Shown piece after piece: positions 18,794 to 29,269 of a DNA stretch of 64,000 bases; positions within the stretch are counted from its first letter, which is position 1; the number at the start of each line of letters is the position of its first letter. The notes under the pieces were generated by a model that saw only the letters and a program-made list of their open reading frames with translations, searched no databases and was not told the origin of the DNA. Position numbers and translations under genes: made by a program. This DNA is from Gonocerus acuteangulatus (lineage: Eukaryota > Arthropoda > Insecta > Hemiptera > Coreidae): NCBI GenBank assembly GCA_946811695.1, contig OX328123.1, positions 15,970,538 through 16,034,537 of the forward strand, given 5' to 3'.

Positions 18794-19807
18794 CCAAATG
18801 ACATTGGAAACATCTATTATATTTGCAAGCATTACCAAGAAGTGGTCTGACTGGGGATGCTGATGGGTGAGGAGGCTGTGCATGGGTTCGGGATTTTGTT
18901 ACCTCGGATGGACCATCACCAGGTATAGTGTAAACTCTATGAGGGACAAAATCACAGTTTATTTCTGCCATCATTGTTGAAATGAACCACAAATAAAAAT
19001 AGTTTTCTGAAATAGCTGCAGTACATTAACAGCTGTTCTATTATCTTCCTAGCAACGCATGCTGCCTAGGCGTTTAAAACCAACTACAAATTCAAACCCC
19101 TCTAAAAATGAATATAAAAAAAAACTTTCTTAGCGAGTTTTTACATCATAAAGTGAGTGTCCATGCAAAATTTCAAATTTTTCTGTCAAGTGGTTTCTCA
19201 TGGGGGATAATCGGCTTGCCGATTTGACTCCTGGAGGGGGGCGTAGCTATGCACCACCAGGCAGGTCCACTTAGATTGCGGATAGTGGCTTGGCTTGCAG
19301 ATATGGGAGCTAGGGGCTTATGCCTCCCTGGACAGCATAGCGGCTTGGCCTATCAGGACGTGGGGATGCACTGGTGGCATGGTGCATCAAAATAAAATCT
19401 AAATACCACATGAGTCCTATGACGGGCTTCGTGACATGGCGAAATAGGCCGCCATTAGAATAAGCCTGCCCTCGGACGAGGCAATGGCGAGTTGAGAAGC
19501 TTGTCCAGTGTGTCTCCCCGTGCACCGCGGCCCGTGTTGGTGGAGAAAAGAGTTCTAGGCATTGAGAGGAAGGAATTGTTGTGATTGCCGCCGAAAGGGG
19601 CCTTTTCTGGAATCAAGACGTTCACAAAACCCCCCCTAGACGGGAGGTTCCAGGCTAGCCACTTGGAATCAATCGGGGCGCAATGACCATGTAAGTGGGT
19701 TGTGAGTGAGGCGCTGGCCTATATTTCCTGATTACCGTGTCTCCAGTACCCTCTGTGCAGTCATGTCTCGTGCAGGGCTACTACTGGAGGTCGAGTGAAG
19801 GCGGTGC

Positions 19808-21588
19808 ATGGTGGCCATTGAGGATCAGGGGATGAAGTTGTTTTATTTTACTATGGACAAATACGAATCAACTTTAACAGAAGAGGAGAAGATGGACGAG
19901 GCTTCTGGAAGTGGACTAGGAGACGAAGGAGGAAAGGAGGAAGGTGAGACAGTAGGAAAGGGTATGTCGACCCCAGTTAAGGTGACCGGAACACCAAATT
20001 ATAGAGGGAAATGGCATCGTTCGGAAGGTTCACTGGACTTTGTGGAAGAAATCGTGCCAATGGAAGCTATAAGGGACATTATGGTGTCATTTGAGTTTAC
20101 GATAGCGGAGATGAAGGATTATGTCGAGAAAAACTTTAATAAGGATGGACCAGAGAAGAGGATCCCGAAATTCGACAAGAAGTTTGTTATCTTGATGACT
20201 TTGTATGAGACTTTAGAGATGGAGTATAAGAAGGTCATGGGACTCGCGGAGAAGATAGTCTCGGTTGATAATTCATTTAAGAGGATGATATACAAGGACT
20301 GGGGGTCTGAGCTTGTTTCATCGGTGAAGGGGGAGGTAGGAGAGGTTACGACAAAGCTTCTAAGTGGTGTGGATGTACAATGTGGGAAGGCTGTAGATCA
20401 TATGCGTTCTAACCTGGATACAGCGTTGGAGACGATGCAACAGGCAGAGGATGAGAGAAGAGAGAGGATGACAGACTATATCGGGAGAAGATAAATGTGT
20501 TGAGTCGGAGGATAAATACCATGGACGGTAACGTGGCGAGCACCAACCAATTTTTGGAGGATTGTAAGGAGAATATTGTGATGCTTCTCAAAGGAATGGT
20601 GGATCTTAATGATAAGGTTTCAAATCTTGCTGATGTGTTAGGCTCAGGAGAAGTGAATATTAATGAGCAGATTAAGCGGCTGGGGGATAGGGTGACTACC
20701 AATGGTGCGTCATCGCAGGATCTGACTTGCATTGTAGAGGAGGTGAACTTCTCAAAGTCTTCACTGTGAGAAAAGTATCTTTGACGAGGGAAGAGCCCAT
20801 GCAGGTGGAATCATCCAATTTGTTTACCGATGTAGTGAAGAGGAGAAAGCGTCATCAGAGAGGCCCGCAGATAGTCATTGAGACGGATAAGGACAAGAAA
20901 GTAATCCGTGAGGAATTATTAAGATATTTGGACGTTAAGAAAGGCGACATAAGGGGAATACGTAAACAGGGGGAAGGCTTACTTAGTGGAGGTACACTCC
21001 GAGGAGGATATTAACAAGCTGAAGGAGCTGGAGGGTGCTGGACTGAAGGTGGATGGAGATCCCAAACTGAGACGGCCTCGGATTATTATATATGACGTAT
21101 ATAAGGAGATAGGAAATGAGGACCTGTTGGAGGCAGTACATAATAGGAATGGAAACTTGTTTGGACTGATGACAGAAGAAGCGAGGAAGGAAAATTTTGT
21201 CCCGGGGTATATTGCGGGAAATAAGGAACGTACCTACAGAGTGTGGGTCGTTAGAGTATCCTCGGAGCTGTTGGATAGGTTTACTAGAGAGAGAGGAGTC
21301 TATGTAGGCGCAAGGTCATGCAGGGTGACGGAGTTAATTGGTGTTACCCGCTGCTTTAAGTATCAGGGGCTGGGCCATACCCCGCGTTTCTTTAAGTGGG
21401 GGTTTGCTTGCAGAAGGTCTGGTAAGGAAGGACCCCATGCGGTCCAATGCATGAGCCAGGAAGTAAAGTGTGCTAACTGCACGAGAATGGGCATAAAAGG
21501 AGGATATCATATGGCGAGTTGGATGGGGTGTCCCTGCCTGAAGCTAAATCAAAGAAGGCTTGAGTGGGTCACTGACTATAATGGTTAG
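19808..21588 (+). pseudogene. ORF1 (gag-like, zinc knuckles) of R1-like LINE
   Basis: Starts at ATG 19808 (MVAIEDQGMK) and runs in three frames because of frameshifts near 20490, 20760 and 21000. The first ~330 residues are acidic and coiled-coil-like. The C-terminal part (frame of 20986-21588) carries the nucleic-acid-binding region: RCFKYQGLGHTPRFF, then a spacing to VKCANCTRMGIKGGYHMA and GCPCLK. These are CCHC-like knuckles as in R1-clade ORF1 proteins, with the first cysteine pair degenerate (C-x3-Q where C-x2-C is expected). The protein normally coats LINE RNA. It ends at TAG 21586-21588, overlapping the ORF2 start. Confidence 0.75.
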
Positions 21589-24024
21589 ATTTGCTCAACT
21601 AAATATGGATAGGGCCTGTAGGGTGGCCACAGAGCTGAGAGTCTCTGCTGATAAGGAAAGAGTAGGGTGTTGTTGGTGCAGGAGCCTTATGTCAATAAGT
21701 TGGGAGATATCTCTGGCTTTGGACTTGGATCGAGAATAGCTACTGGAGTGAGGTCTAAAAAAGAACTACTGTGGGCGGCAACTTTAGTCCTGGACCCGAA
21801 GGTAGAAATCTTAATGTTGAGAGATTTGTCGGATACCCACTGTGTGGTAGTCCAAATTATAGGTGTAGAATTGTTTGTTGTATCCATGGACTGTCAAGTG
21901 AGCCACACGATTGTTGGTTATCTGGAGTAGCTGAGCAGGATTGGGAGAGTTCTGAGAGAGAAGTGGATTCTTGTCGGAATGCAAGGAACTCATTAAGGGG
22001 ATGTCAAAATACGAATGTGAAAGGGGATAGACTGGAAGCTTGCCTTATTGAGAGTGGGCTGGTAGTGTTGAATGATGGGAAATCCCCTACTTTTGTTAAC
22101 AGCAGAACAAAACCGAGTTTCATCGACGTGAAGCGATATCGATGGGACCTTTGGAGGCAGTGAGGAATTGGAGAGTTGAGGATTGGACGTCTAGCTTCCA
22201 CAAGAAGTATGGGACTGTCGGGATGGAGCAGAATACTTGAGGTTTTCCTTGAGATCGGCAGACTGGGCCAAGTTTAAGGTCACTCTTGAGGAGAAGTGAG
22301 GAGAGCCAGGATAAATGGTAAGAAGAGTGTGGAGGAGTTGGCCCGAAAGGTGGAAATCTAGCTTGTGAATGCTGCCTCGCAGGCTATGAAGAAGGGGGTA
22401 AAAAGAGGCAGGATGGTGAACTGGTGGACTCGGGAGCTTCATGACCTGAGAAGGGATGTTTTAAATGCGAGGAGGGAATTCCAGACGGAGAGGGATCCCG
22501 AGCTGAGAGAGAGAGTAAATGCTACAAGCAGAAGAGAAGGGAGTATAAGGCTAAATGTCGGGAGGCAAAGGAGGCGAGATGGGAAGAGTTTGAGGCAGTC
22601 CAGTTGGAGAAGAGTCCGTGACAGGCCTGTTGGCTGACAGTTGGAGGGAGTTGACGGGCCTGCTCTTAAATGGACTAGTGTTGGACAACGAAGAGGACCT
22701 GCCCTGCCAAAAGTGGGTTAGGGAAGAGGTTGAGAGATCTGGAATCTGGAATGTGGAGCTTGACTCTGGACAAATTAAAGGAAGCAGTGCGGTTAGGGAA
22801 GAATGGAAAAGCCCCCGGATATGGCGGAATCACGACAGAGATGATCAAGGCAGGAAGGACAATTCTTGGAGAGGTGCTCCGGGACCTTTACTTTTATTGC
22901 TTAAAGTACAGAGTTTTCCCTGTGTGATGGAAATGGGGTGTTATTAGAGCCCTTATAAAGTGTGAAGATAAAGACCCTGGCGTGGTAAAGTCTTACAGGC
23001 CAATCTGTCTCCTTCCAGTGCTTGGGAAAATACTGGAACGTATAATTGTCAAGAAGATGGAGGACCTTTTCTATGGATCTCACCCAGGCAGTTTGGTTTT
23101 ATGCGTGGAAGAGGAACAGAGGAGGCGATCTTGGAAATTCGGAAAATAGTGGAGTCCAGGACAGAGAAGTATGTAATGGGAATATTTCTCGATCTAGTCT
23201 GGGCTTTTGACAGGGTCTGGTGGCCGAGGGTCTTGGAGATTTTGAAAAGGAGAGGAGTTGGAAAGGAGCCGTTCAAGATCCTAAACGACTACTTGAGCAA
23301 AAGGAGAGTCGAAATAAGGATTGGTGGCAATGTCTGGCGGAAGAATGTAAACAGAGGATGCCCCCAGGGATCTATTTTGGGGCCTCAGGTGTGGAAAATC
23401 ATCTTTGACGATTGCATAAGAGAGTTGAATAAGGATGATAGTGCTATGGTGGCTTACGCCGATGATGGAGCGATTTTTGTGTAGGGGTCCTCCCCTGTGT
23501 TAATCGAATATAGAGCATATAGGGCTCTCAATATCCTCAATGAGTGGGTGGCGACTTCTAAGATGGAGCTCTACAGAACGAAGCCTCTGGTCAAGATGCT
23601 GAAGGGTAACTTCGACATCGAATAGCATAGGATAGAAGGAGTACGTATGGAGCAGAAGAATTCAGTAAGGTATCTTGGTGTGCACTGGGAAAATGCCTAC
23701 CGGACGTGGATGCAAGGCTGGGAATGAGCTGGCTGGTGCCGGAGTATTATATTTCACAAGCCCTAACGGCCCATAGAAATTTTAAGAAGAAACTGGAAGG
23801 GTCGTGTTGTACTTGTGGAGAGGATGAAGAAGTGGAACACGTACTGTTGGAATGTGAGTTCAAACAAAGGCATAGCTGATAAACTGAATAACGATAAGCT
23901 GAATCAGCTTGATTCAGTAAGGGAGGTGAGCTCAATGCTCCAAGAAGAGTGTTTTGAATTGTTCAAGGAAATGGCGATAAACATTTTGAAAGGGAAAGAA
24001 GATAGTGAGAGAGTAGGAGAGTAA
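21581..24024 (+). pseudogene. ORF2 (endonuclease-reverse transcriptase) of R1-like LINE
   Basis: The start ATG (21581) overlaps the ORF1 stop in AATGGTTAG. In order: APE-type endonuclease pieces (QLNMDRACRVATELRV, LLVQEPYVNKLGD, then NSRTKPSFIDV near 22100). RT follows with KAPGYGGITTEMIKA, SYRPICLLPVLGKILERII, FGFMRGRGTEEAI, FLDLVWAFDRVWWP, GCPQGSILGP and the catalytic AYADDGAIFV near 23450-23480. A C-terminal CCTCGEDEEVEHVLLEC zinc motif lies near 23800. The frame shifts several times, a stop follows the YADD box, and the stretch between RT and the zinc motif is much shorter than usual, so part has been deleted. Active copies cleave target DNA and reverse transcribe their own RNA at the nick. 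Confidence 0.8.
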
Positions 24025-24872
24025 TAGAGTAGAAATATGCTGGATGTGTTTTGTCTTGTCATGTTTGTTTTGCCTGGTTTTGGTCTATTTATTTAATTGT
24101 TTTAGTAAATAAAGCTCTGCGCGGGGCAGTGGTGTCATCCGATCTGGGGATAGGATGGCTGTCGGATCTTGCCACATAGTTGGAAGGTTTGTGTAGGAGT
24201 TGGATGTGGAGCAGAGCGGTCTGGCGGCATTAGGACACGGTGTCCTTCTTCCTCAACGTTGGTTGGCAAGTCCAAACCTCCCAACCTTGTCCCATATAAG
24301 TTTTGCGGCCTGGGCCTGCTTCTCATACGAGCATGAGGTGTAAACCAAATGAGACTTCGGGGGGTGAGCTACTTGTTGCCCATTGGCTCACCTGGAAGAT
24401 ACGGCACCAGGATGCCTAGGTATGCCTGGAGTTGACGTCGTGGTCGTGGTTAGCCAAAACAACTCAGGCTGCACCAGATTATCTGGGATGGCGGCTTTTG
24501 TTGGGTTGGAGCAGGATAGTAGGTTCTTTCCTTTTCATCGGGCTGAGGCAATGAATGGGGTGATTAGGTTCCTGAGAGGGTCTTGGCTGGTACATCTCTG
24601 GAACTTTCACCTATCAGTTTGGGCTGGGCAATGATAGGTCAGTGAGTGAGTGGCACTTGACAAATATATAGTAGATTATGCTGAAGCACCATAAAACAAG
24701 GTTGTGCAGATTCATTCATGCTTGGACATACTAAGACCTGTTCATCTGGCAATGTGATGTGGAAGTATTGAGCCGATTGTGAGTTCATTCAGGAGTGAAA
24801 TATTTTCTTCCTTTCTTTTCGGAAGTGTATAGTGTATGTAGGTTTTTAGTGCTTCGTTTTTGTGTGTAAATC

Positions 24873-25066
24873 ATGTTGACAGTTTCTGCTTTATTTGTGG
24901 TGAGCTGGTCTTCAAGTCTCAGAGGCAAAATTTGACCCCACTCGTAAAGAAGGCAATTGGAGTTCCAATCTGCTGGCTGACAACTGTTCGATCAAGAAAA
25001 GAAAAGTTCCAGATGAAAAATATGCCCGAAAATCACAATCTACCACTTTCTGGTAAGTCAGAATGA
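24873..25066 (+). CDS. cysteine-motif domain frame in the CACTG-ended element
   Basis: The frame reads NHVDSFCFICGELVFKSQRQ, then NLTPLVKKA, and ends at KSE-stop; a possible donor GGTAAGT lies at about 25051. From memory, an SFCYICGE...SQR.N.T..VKKAY motif recurs in many uncharacterised arthropod proteins, often repetitive ones; I cannot verify that here. In those the motif continues with further C and H residues, absent here after KKA. I assign no function. Its position inside the TIR element suggests a transposon-borne domain or a captured exon. Confidence 0.4.
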
Positions 25067-25252
25067 GTAAATATAATTTAGAGTTAGATCGATTTTTTTT
25101 AATATTATAAAAATTCAAATGAATATCACACAAAACTCCTGCTCGATGAAGAAAATCTAAAGTTATATTTGAATTCAGTACAAAACATACTTTCAGAAAA
25201 TGTTATTTTAGTTCTTGTGAAAGAAAAAGAAATTCATTTTTGTCGACCAGTG

Positions 25253-25890
25253 TTATCAGTTCCTAGGCCAATTAGATTTTGACATGATTGTTGATGTTGA
25301 GCGATTATACGCGAAAGTAATCTTCATTTGTTTATCACTCTCTACATGTTTGTAAAATAATATAAGCGCTTTGAGTTAACAAATACAGTTCTTAACTATT
25401 ATTTCACTTAAATTACATTAATTATAAAGAAAACAAATTAAGAACAATTTTTTAAAGGAAACATTTTTTAATTAGGAACCTCATTACAATTTCAATATCT
25501 TGATGATTACTTCTACAAGTAGATCACATTAAAAATAATGAATTATTTAAAAATCACTCAAGCAATGAAATGGTTCTTTCGGTTATATTGAGTTTATACA
25601 TCTTCATAACAAAATGGTTCGCTTATCATGTACACAATGATATATTTTATTATTTCTCAAAGCAGAGTATGTACACCTAGAAAATGCATCAATGTCAGTT
25701 CATTGTGAGTTTTCTTCATAGACATCAATTGATTGTGATGAATTTATAAATTAAAAAGAGATGTAATCAATTCTTAGTAATTTATTTATCATTTTAGTCC
25801 AGAAGTTTTTTTTCTCTAAATTCTATAAATTTGTATAGAAACAAAGTTGAGTGATTTCTGCATCTAGACAATGGCTGAAGAGACAAGATT
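25253..25890. other. AT-rich spacer, nothing recognised
   Basis: No gene or repeat family seen. Confidence 0.4.
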
Positions 25891-26165
25891 TTGACAAAAG
25901 AAGCGATTTTTTTTTTTTTTTTAACAAAATTGCAGAACATTTGCCTCTCTTTAACCCTTAGAGACGGCAACTCGCACGACCTTAGATGCTTGTGGAGTGG
26001 AACCCGTTTCACTCTCCTGGTTCCACAGGACGGCATTAAAATAGCTGAGCTTCCACCACCTCATCTCATTTCTCTTCATGTGTTTTTGATATTTCTTTCT
26101 TTGAAAAGTCGCCTGTCCCCTTTTTCTCATTCTGTGCTTCAGACCAGTCAACAGCAGACTTAAAA
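25891..26165. other. unassigned segment with open frames on both strands
   Basis: A locally GC-richer stretch (CTTAGAGACGGCAACTCGCACG ... GGTTCCACAGGACGGCATT). The minus-strand frame 26151-25951 contains NAVLWNQESETGSTPQASKV and the plus frame is open too. It looks like a fragment of a dispersed repeat or retroposed sequence. I do not recognise it and assign no product. Confidence 0.25.
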
Positions 26166-26299
26166 AAGTTACTTTAAAAAAATTGTCTTCTTTTTTTTTT
26201 AAATTTGTTGAATTTTGTTTTAAATAATATCAAGTCAAAGACCTTGGCATTGGTATAATATCTATTGAAATGATCTCTATGTACGCACTAACTAGTAAA

Positions 26300-26558
26300 A
26301 CACAAACTGTGCAAAGGGACCGAACAGCAGAGGGAAACCCCCATTTAATAAGATCAAACTACATTTTTAAGAAACTGTAGCTGATACAAGATTGACTAGA
26401 GCTTACAAACCTTACCGCTCGATATCGCAAAAAGCTGTCACAGTGGTGGCTTTCATTCTCCGAGTAAAGAAATGGCCTCATCACTAAAGTGGCTATCAAG
26501 CCAGAGGGCGTGCAGGCCTGTTGTCATGAAAGTGGACATCAGCCTCGAATGGGTTAAA
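26300..26558. mobile_element. partial TTAACCCATTC-type element (inverted relative to 4893)
   Basis: Ends with CCTCGAATGGGTTAA, and its interior AAACTGTGCAAAGGGACCGA and GAAAGCCACC-type stretch (reverse complement) match the copy at 4893-5120. The AAGGG/CCC tips and TTAA again suggest a piggyBac-like family. Confidence 0.45.
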
Positions 26559-26707
26559 TGTAGGAGACACACAACTATTTTTAGACAATGTTGCGTACAA
26601 TGTCAACGTGAGGATAAATTACAAGACATTATCTCCAGGTATTCTTTGTGCATAATGGAGAATGATCATTTTTCCAATTTGTTTTAGTTTTTTTTTATTA
26701 TTATTAA

Positions 26708-27318
26708 CCTTTTCGATGCGACGTGGGCTAGCTGCGTACTCCCTCCACAGGTGGACCAAACTCCCTCTCCTAGGGCAGCCATATTTTTTTTTTTATTTTT
26801 TACTTAGGCGCTCATTACTAATCATCATTTTCATGTTTATCATACGTGAACGACGACATGTATTACTTGAAATGATTTATTTACAAATTGTATTTTTTAG
26901 CAATACTACAATAACCGTTTAAAACAAAGTTTACATACTTTTCCTCCCTATATTTCTCTTTTTGCTTCATTCCGAAACCACTGCTTGTTTTTAGACGTGA
27001 TTTTTAAATGTAGCAATGACATTTTTTTTTATTTATTATTATAATAAGCTACTCCTTTATTATTTACAGTTTCGCTAAAAAAAATGCCCTAAGAACATTT
27101 TTACTGTGCACACGTCTTACAGACGCATGTTACTTATAACGTTCAAAATTTGTATGTTACCAGTTAAGGGTTAAACCAGCAATTATCCCCCATTCCTGCT
27201 AGAGCACGGCTAAAGAGGGCTCGCAATCAAGAGATACAGCTGTGGCAGGAATACTCGGGCGTCGCCTCTGAGGAACATCTTTCTCCGGCGAGTATTCTCG
27301 GGCGTCGCATCGAATGGG
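26708..27318. mobile_element. piggyBac-like MITE with TTAA target sites
   Basis: TTAA lies at both ends (26704-26707, 27319-27322). Tips CCTTTTCGATGCGACGTGGGC and, reversed, CCCATTCGATGCGACGCCCGA are inverted repeats. The 611-bp interior is noncoding. TTAA duplication with a CC(C) tip is the signature of piggyBac-type insertion. Confidence 0.7.
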
Positions 27319-27969
27319 TTAAAATTACTGAGATATATAATTTTCTTATATCGAATGTTTAACCACAATTACTAATATCATATTAAAAAAATGTCTGCAA
27401 TCTTAGTGTCCGTAGACTTTCCCATTAAGTCTTCTCATTTCAGTGTTGAAAGCGAAGTTCCACAAAACAAGGTCGCTCCATAAACATTTAGCCTTCTATT
27501 CTGTTTTTTTTTCGTTATTCAAAGTTATAACTTTAATCAGTGATTCTTTACATTGTCAGTAATATTTATCAAGTAATGAAGAACTCAAGTGAGTACACGT
27601 AAAAAATTCTCTTGACCATCCAGATAAATATCTACGGGCAATCCTATCACATGTGTGTGGACTATCCTTCAACTTTGTTTCCAAGTGTGCAAAAAGCTTA
27701 ACCCTTCACTTTTAAGAAAAAAGATATGCTTATTCTTGGTGAGATATAAATAATGTTCTAAGTGTATAATATTCTACCATAAATACAAAACGTAGCAATC
27801 CTTATTTTCAATTGTATTATTTTTCCACAATTCATAAATAAATTGCTGCTTTTTTAAAATTTATTCTGAGAAAGTAATAGTGATCATAAATAAAATAATG
27901 AAATTTCAGATCCAACTGAAAATGACATCAGGGACTGCCAGCTGATCATTTTTTCCATAATATAATATA

Positions 27970-28473
27970 TCAGGTCACCCCATAAGTAATGTCGGTTTTC
28001 AATATTCTGTCTGATTATATTCTCTCCTTTTAAATTTGTTTTTGTTTACAGTTTTTGTTTATTACAGCATTAAATACAACTCTATTGATTATGTTTTGGT
28101 TGGAGAAACTTATTTATTGTGTGCTGAAGTTTCATTTGAAATGGATCTCCCAATACACCACTTACACCATAATATGCTTTGGGAATTCATTAAAGGAGAA
28201 AATGCTGCTTCAACTTATCAAAAACTTGTAGAAATATGTGAAAAACATTTCATTAGTGAGTGACAAGAGCAGCAGTGGTTTGAACGATTTTGAGTGGGAA
28301 ACTGCAAGCTTGAAGACAAGCCTTGCACAGGTTGACCAACAGAGATTGATGATGAATTCATGCAGACTACTGTAGAAGAAATCTTGTAGTAACAGATGAA
28401 GAGCTAGCAAAAAAAAAACATTTTACAGTCCACTGGCATAAACCGACATTACTTATGTTATGGGATGACCTGA
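27970..28473 (+). mobile_element. mariner element, internally deleted
   Basis: TIRs TCAGGTCACCCCATAAGTAA and, reversed, TCAGGTCATCCCATAACATAAG bound 504 bases with TA at each side. They enclose the N-terminal part of a mariner transposase and nothing of the catalytic core. Confidence 0.8.
28084..28395 (+). pseudogene. mariner transposase N-terminus, broken
   Basis: The frame contains HHNMLWEFIKGENAASTYQKL, EICEKHFISE, then, after a TGA, QEQQWFERF, VGNCKLEDKPCTG, PTEIDDEFMQTTVEEIL. The order (LLYEFKRG..A, ..W[FY].RF, G..SLEDKPR.GRP, D) is that of mariner transposases. Two in-frame stops (after ISE and after ERF), another before PTE, and the absence of the DDE/D domain make it a pseudogene. 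Confidence 0.75.
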
Positions 28474-28545
28474 TATATACAGTTTTTTGTTATTATAATT
28501 TTAATTTTTTGGAATATATACACACACATATATATATATATATAT

Positions 28546-28887
28546 AAATCAGCCCCGTAACAGGCCAAGAGGGCCCTGAGGGGCAGATACTCTAGAGGTA
28601 TCTGATTCATGACCATACGGCACACTAGGGAGATAGTGTGGTCAGTACTATGCTCCGGCCGCCTGATTTTCCCCTTGGCTGCTTCGACTGCTAGAGTCAT
28701 TAGCACCAACCAAGGTACCCATTATTAAATTTATTAAAGGCTGGGTTGGCCTAGGGACGGTCAGGGAGGCCGAATTCAACCGGTGAACGAAGACACTAGA
28801 AGAAAAAATCTATAGTGCTTGCTCGGGATTTGTACTCAGGCCTCCAGCTTATTAGTCCAGTGCTCTACCACTGAGCTAACCTCGCCC

Positions 28888-28889
<2 letters not shown>
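28546..28889 (-). mobile_element. SINE family 2, near full-length
   Basis: Read on the minus strand, it opens with GGGGGCGAGGTTAGCTCAGT, then GGTAGAGCACTGGACTAATA, an Ile-like tRNA head. A body follows with CTTCTAGTGTCTTCGTTCACC and GGGGAAAATCAGGCGGCCGG, and it ends CTCTTGGCCTGTTACGGGGC. (TA)n runs flank both ends. It serves as the best reference copy for the family. Confidence 0.75.

Positions 28890-28946
<57 letters not shown>
28889..28946. repeat. (TA)n microsatellite
   Basis: TA dinucleotide run abutting the head of the SINE-2 copy; a shorter one lies at 28528-28545. Confidence 0.95.
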
Positions 28947-28949
<3 letters not shown>

Positions 28950-29119
28950 AATGATTAAGCATAGGCAATGCAAGTACTTCTTCATTTGGTTAAAAAACAG
29001 TGAAGAGTATAAAAAACAATTCGTATCAAAAAGTATATAAAACAGTGCATTTATTCAATGACTTTGAATATTGGTGACAAATAATAGTAGACCGAAAAAC
29101 ATAACAATAACATTTTAAT

Positions 29120-29262
29120 TAATTCCTGGTGTGTATAAACTGTGCCTATCAGCCAGTAGTGAAGTAGGTTGGCAGCAGTGTGCATCTAGAATACCAACAT
29201 ACTTCATTGAAATTTCCCTCATTTCTTTCAGACACTTAAAACACACCAGGGGTTAAATTCAG
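29120..29262. mobile_element. hairpin MITE, diverged second copy
   Basis: Bounded by CCTGGTGTGTATAAA and ACACACCAGGGGTTAA, with GTTGGCAGCAGTGTGC and CCAACATACTTC ... GAAATTTCCCTC in the middle. Same family as 14949-15075, with one arm partly deleted. Confidence 0.55.
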
Positions 29263-29269
29263 TTCTTAT

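Larger units (their letters stand above)
19200..24650 (+). mobile_element. R1-like non-LTR retrotransposon, decayed
   Basis: The block is clearly richer in G and C than its surroundings. It contains a GC-rich leader (19200-19807), a gag-like ORF1, an overlapping ORF2 with endonuclease and reverse transcriptase, a C-terminal CCHC motif and a GC-rich 3' UTR with AATAAAG near 24110. Frameshifts and a deletion after the YADD motif make it dead. Ends are approximate. It is nested in the CACTG-ended element. Confidence 0.8.
18248..25252. mobile_element. CACTG-ended TIR element, split by a nested LINE
   Basis: The left tip CACTGGTCGACAAGGTTTTC and the right tip TTTTTGTCGACCAGTG are inverted repeats, and similarity resumes deeper (TTCTTCACAAGAA versus TTCTTGTGAAAGAA). 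Flanking bases GTA and TTA agree at two of three positions. CACTG tips with a 2-3 base duplication fit the CMC/EnSpm superfamily; this is inference. About 5.4 kb of the interior is an inserted R1-like LINE, so the element proper is about 1.6 kb. Its right part holds the cysteine-motif frame at 24873-25066. No DDE transposase is visible. Confidence 0.55.

Noticed and set aside
18786..18992. 68-codon minus-strand frame rich in Pro and Ser
   Set aside because: No start context, family resemblance or splice signals; it lies within transposon-derived DNA.
20409..20732. 107-codon minus-strand frame and similar ones at 21687-22442 and 23049-23276
   Set aside because: They lie opposite the coding strand of the R1-like LINE and show no family motif.
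28800..28889. An Ile-like tRNA gene on the minus strand
   Set aside because: Head of SINE family 2, with the same tail in other copies.
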